Translations under genes and position numbers: made by a program
Notes under the pieces: model-generated
What the model was told of the DNA's origin: nothing
The model's input: only the letters and a program-made list of their open reading frames with translations
Databases searched by the model: none
In this document: in pieces, positions 7,065 to 9,522 of the stretch
Position numbering within the stretch: position 1 is the first letter of the stretch
Layout: every line of letters starts with the position of its first letter
Assembly (NCBI GenBank): GCA_027293665.1
Contig: JAPUFN010000154.1
Coordinates: forward strand, 1 to 9,522
From: Gammaproteobacteria bacterium
GTDB taxonomy: Bacteria; Pseudomonadota; Gammaproteobacteria; Pseudomonadales; Azotimanducaceae
DNA: 9,522 bases
Direction: 5' to 3'

Positions 7065-7673
7065 ATGAATCAGGAGATGGCGATACCCGTACCGGCAAGA
7101 GCACGCGGCAAGATCGCGCCGATTCGTTTCGCGCATGTGGTTTATTGCACCTCCCGCTTCGCTGAGATGGTGAACTGGTACAAGACGGTGCTCGAAGCCG
7201 AGGCGAGCCTGAGCAATGAAATGCTTGCGTTTTTAACCTATGACGAAGAACACCATCGTGTTGCGATTGCCAACATGCCGGGACTCGAGCCTGCCCAGAC
7301 CCGGTATAGCGGCGTTGAGCATGTTGCCTACACCTTTGGCTCACTCGATGATCTGTTTGCCACGTACGCGCGACTCAAAGGCGAGAACATCGAACCGTAC
7401 TGGTGCATCAATCACGGTCCGACGTTGTCGATGTACTACCGTGATCCGGATGGCAACCAGGTGGAACTGCAGATCGATATCTTCGATTCAACGGATGCGA
7501 CAAACGAGTGGTTCCGCAACAGCGATTTCAGTACCAATCCGATCGGGGTCAAATTCGTGCCGGAAGATCTGATCGGCCGGTACCGCGCCGGTGAACCGGC
7601 AGCGGATCTGCTGCAGCGGCCGCACATCGATCCGGCCGAGGTTTTGGCGCAGTTTCCGGAAGGGGGATTGTAA
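7065..7673 (+). CDS. Single-domain VOC protein, extradiol ring-cleavage dioxygenase-like
   Basis: A 202-residue protein with one VOC module pair. It carries a complete iron-binding facial triad: H24 (RFAHVVY), H86 (GVEHVAY) and E134 (NQVELQ). Spacings of 62 and 48 residues are close to those of catechol 2,3-dioxygenase. The segment I115 to E134 (INHGPTLSMYYRDPDGNQVE) fits the extradiol dioxygenase signature as I recall it, with H117 and Y124 where the acid-base histidine and tyrosine of that family lie. The likely reaction is O2-dependent ring opening of a catechol-like substrate in the cytoplasm. The C-terminal 60 residues (SDFSTNPIGVKFVPEDLI onward) form an extension beyond the fold. It is the last gene of the plus-strand run and faces a convergent gene. 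Isomerase or non-aromatic substrates remain possible. Confidence 0.87.
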   Translation: MNQEMAIPVPARARGKIAPIRFAHVVYCTSRFAEMVNWYKTVLEAEASLSNEMLAFLTYDEEHHRVAIANMPGLEPAQTRYSGVEHVAYTFGSLDDLFATYARLKGENIEPYWCINHGPTLSMYYRDPDGNQVELQIDIFDSTDATNEWFRNSDFSTNPIGVKFVPEDLIGRYRAGEPAADLLQRPHIDPAEVLAQFPEGGL

Positions 7674-7697
7674 TTCCTGGAAACTGAAAGCCGACGT

Positions 7698-7734
7698 AGA
7701 CAGCCTGGCGTGCATTCATTGCAACCAGCTGTCT
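7698..7734. terminator. Imperfect hairpin between convergent genes, candidate bidirectional terminator
   Basis: AGACAG (7698-7703) and CTGG (7705-7708), with one bulged C at 7704, pair with CCAG (7725-7728) and CTGTCT (7729-7734). Further in, TGCA (7711-7714) pairs with TGCA (7720-7723) around a 5-base loop. That gives 14 base pairs in total. The stop codon of the minus-strand channel-like gene (7716-7718) lies in the loop. Neither strand has a T-run after the stem, so termination may be Rho-assisted, or the hairpin may serve as an end-protecting structure. Confidence 0.45.
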
Positions 7735-8957
7735 GGAATGTTGTCTTCCACCAGTTGTTTGATACTGAAGCTCTTGATCTGGTGTTCTGCGCCGACCTCG
7801 ATGGCAAGTTCTGAAATGTCATTGGTGCGGGCGAAGACCAGCGCATTGGGGTATTGGCTTTTGATCCACAGTGCCGTGCGTAGATTGACATCAGCCTGAC
7901 CGGTGCCAAGAATTATCGTCGGTTCATTTTTCGACAGATCAACGGATTCGCCCAGGACGCGCCACACCTTTGGATTCGAGATGTCACCCTGCACGATCTG
8001 TCGGTCATAGTTGTGGCCCATGCGTTCCTGCTCGTCTGCCACCATGACCCGCCGGTCGGCGTCCACATCGATGAGCACCACGGTTTCAAGCTCCGCTTCG
8101 GCGTGTGCCTGCAACTCTTCCAAGATGGTCTGCCCGAATCGGCCAAAACCGGCCATGATCACAACGTCGCGCGCCTGGGTTTTTTTGAAGTGGCCGATGA
8201 GATGATCCCGGACCATGGCTGATGCGGCGAGATGGTAGGAATTGAAATTGATGCAGTGCTTGGCAACTCTGGTTTCGGCCATCGCCCGCATGAATCGCAG
8301 GTTCCGGCAATGCAGAATGATTCTCGATTCCAGATGGGGAAACAATCGGAGAATTTTGCTGGCCGCCTCGTAGGATTGAAAATCGTCTGCACCGAGCAAC
8401 ACGACTTTGCGAGCGTGTTGCAGCCGCAGTTCCCGCAGCAGGAAATCGTGAGTGATCTCTCCGACGACCACTGAGGCGTTGAATATCTGCTTGAGCTCCT
8501 GCTCGCGAACGACTTCGATTGAACCGTCAACGACCACCACGGGTACGTTCGGAGAATGTTTGCGCAGCATGCGCAGATAGCTGATCGTCTGATCTCCGGA
8601 GCCAACGATGACGAAATGGTTCTTCAGCCGTCTGAGTTGCCAGCGTTTCGGCGCGATGACTCGAATCACCGCCTCGATGACCGCGGATGCGGTGAGCATT
8701 GGCGCGCCGAAGTAGGCTAACCAGAGCATGATCCGGCCGAGCAGCGGCCCGCCAATGGGGGTCCCCAGGTCCAGGCCGCCCACGACGAACAGACCCAGAC
8801 TGTAGTAAGCCTTGGTCAGGAGGTTTGAAGTGGTGACGTCGGGGCGTTCCGTGAGAGACACGCCCGTGCCAAAACCGACGAGCGCAAGCAGGAACAGTGT
8901 CAGCGCGGCGATCCAGCGCCAGCTGATTTTCGTTCTGAGCGGCTGCTCATAGGCCAT
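7716..8957 (-). CDS. Two-helix membrane protein with tandem TrkA-N/RCK-type NAD-binding domains, channel-like with non-canonical pore
   Basis: A 413-residue inner-membrane protein built like a RCK-gated potassium channel. Helix 1 spans about residues 13-35, a pore-like loop 45-70, and helix 2 about 72-102. A basic linker (KRWQLRRLK, 104-112) leads to two cytoplasmic Rossmann domains, starting at NHFVIVGSGDQ (113-122) and DVVIMAGFGRFGQ (264-276). The second has the full GxGxxG motif; the first has GSGDQT, so its third glycine is missing. Where a potassium channel has TVGYGD, this protein reads FVVGGLDLGTP (57-67), so potassium selectivity cannot be assumed. The ATG at 8957 was chosen over an upstream in-frame ATG at 9113, because that extension lies wholly inside the LLM gene and lacks membrane character. 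The start overlaps the LLM gene by 11 bases, implying translational coupling. It may be an ion channel or a ligand sensor. Confidence 0.85.
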   Translation of the reverse strand: MAYEQPLRTKISWRWIAALTLFLLALVGFGTGVSLTERPDVTTSNLLTKAYYSLGLFVVGGLDLGTPIGGPLLGRIMLWLAYFGAPMLTASAVIEAVIRVIAPKRWQLRRLKNHFVIVGSGDQTISYLRMLRKHSPNVPVVVVDGSIEVVREQELKQIFNASVVVGEITHDFLLRELRLQHARKVVLLGADDFQSYEAASKILRLFPHLESRIILHCRNLRFMRAMAETRVAKHCINFNSYHLAASAMVRDHLIGHFKKTQARDVVIMAGFGRFGQTILEELQAHAEAELETVVLIDVDADRRVMVADEQERMGHNYDRQIVQGDISNPKVWRVLGESVDLSKNEPTIILGTGQADVNLRTALWIKSQYPNALVFARTNDISELAIEVGAEHQIKSFSIKQLVEDNIPDSWLQ

Positions 8958-9522
8958 TTTGCAGGACTTCCGTTTCGAGCAACGCTGCGGCGTTTTTTGC
9001 CGCATCGGACCTGGCGGCGAAGGTCGGGCCGGATATGGCGAGCTTGTCGATACCGCGCGCGCTGAGTTCGCTGATTCGTTCACGGCAGACTGCCGGATTG
9101 CCTGTGATCGCAAAGCGATCGATGAACTCGGGTGTCAGCGCCTGAGCCTGCTGCGAATCTCCGCGCGTGTGTTGCTTCATGTTATAGGTGTCATGCAGGG
9201 TTGTGAGCACGTCGGCCTGTGCGCTATCGACCGGCCCTGAAATCTTACCGTGCATCACTGAGAATCGGGCAAACGTCGTCAGGCCACCCTGCACCAGAGA
9301 GCGGGCGACGTCGATGTCGTCATGGCAGGCCAGATTGACGTAGGCGCCGAAGCGTAAGGTGTCGGGATCGCGGCCATGGTCGATGGCCGCCTGGCGTGCC
9401 GTCTCGATACCCCAGGTCAGGCGTTCTACGTCTGCACCAAGCGTGAACATGATGCGATCGGCATGGCGGGCGGCGATTGCAATCACCCGTGGCCCGGTTG
9501 CGGCGACCTCCACGGGAACTTT
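8947..9522 (-). CDS. LLM-class flavin/F420-dependent oxidoreductase (N-terminus beyond window)
   Basis: The C-terminal 191 residues of a luciferase-like monooxygenase family protein. The reading frame is open through the right edge, and a family-typical strand, VPVEVAATGPRVIAIAARHADRI, begins 2 residues in, so the true start lies outside; the GTG at 9513 is internal. Near the C-terminus, FIDRFAITGNPAVCRERI followed by SELSARGIDKLAI is the usual helix-strand closing the TIM barrel. Members use reduced FMN or F420 for hydroxylation, Baeyer-Villiger oxidation or hydride transfer on small organic substrates. The cofactor cannot be decided without the N-terminal half. The stop overlaps the ATG of the downstream channel-like gene by 11 bases, so the two form a unit with further genes possibly upstream. 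Confidence 0.86.
   Translation of the reverse strand, partial: KVPVEVAATGPRVIAIAARHADRIMFTLGADVERLTWGIETARQAAIDHGRDPDTLRFGAYVNLACHDDIDVARSLVQGGLTTFARFSVMHGKISGPVDSAQADVLTTLHDTYNMKQHTRGDSQQAQALTPEFIDRFAITGNPAVCRERISELSARGIDKLAISGPTFAARSDAAKNAAALLETEVLQNGL

Noticed and set aside
8958..9113. Upstream in-frame start for the channel-like gene
   Set aside because: The 52 extra residues are Ser/Pro/Arg-rich, lie wholly within the LLM gene in another frame, and precede the expected short cytoplasmic tail of helix 1.
9511..9513. GTG as the start of the LLM gene
   Set aside because: The frame stays open to the window edge and the residues around it form an internal beta strand of the family, so the gene continues beyond the window.
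1..9522. Defence system, mobile element, CRISPR or prophage
   Set aside because: No transposase, integrase, nuclease, toxin, repeat array or att-like repeat was seen; all nine genes belong to metabolic, exported or channel-like families.

Overview
The window looks like chromosomal DNA of a moderately GC-rich proteobacterium. A gammaproteobacterium is my best guess, from the gene families, the Sec and Tat signal types and the Shine-Dalgarno/-10 style. No rRNA or other taxonomic marker is present, so this is inference. Coding density is very high: nine genes fill almost everything, and no stretch over 300 bases lacks a gene. I see no tRNA, rRNA, CRISPR array, insertion sequence, integrase or phage gene.

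Layout. (1) Positions 1-1650, minus strand: an FAD-dependent amine-oxidase-type oxidoreductase, cut by the window's left edge. It lies 44 bases downstream of a two-module VOC (glyoxalase/dioxygenase-fold) protein, probably in the same transcript. (2) Positions 1651-1805: a divergent control region of 155 bases with a direct repeat, two inverted repeats and a -10-like box for each direction. (3) Positions 1806-7673, plus strand: a family III CoA-transferase, a Sec-exported DUF1800 protein, a Tat-exported DUF1501 protein, a fumarylacetoacetate-hydrolase-family (FAH) enzyme, and a single-domain extradiol-dioxygenase-like VOC protein. The last four are separated by only 9, 27 and 19 bases. (4) Positions 7674-7715: a convergent gap overlapped by a strong imperfect hairpin. 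(5) Positions 7716-9522, minus strand: a two-helix membrane protein with two NAD-binding (TrkA-N/RCK-type) domains and a pore-like loop lacking the potassium filter. Its start codon overlaps the end of a luciferase-like (LLM) flavin/F420 oxidoreductase that runs off the right edge.

How the genes may work together. The soluble enzymes (CoA-transferase, FAH hydrolase, VOC dioxygenase, LLM monooxygenase, FAD oxidoreductase) are families typical of a catabolic accessory locus for an aromatic, alicyclic or terpenoid-like compound. The VOC protein at 7065 keeps the 2-His-1-Glu iron triad and matches the extradiol ring-cleavage signature. The adjacent FAH enzyme keeps its acidic metal ligands, so a ring-cleavage step followed by C-C hydrolysis or decarboxylation is a reasonable hypothesis. 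The odd element is the exported DUF1800/DUF1501 pair, of unknown function, placed inside this otherwise cytoplasmic set. The substrate cannot be read from the sequence.
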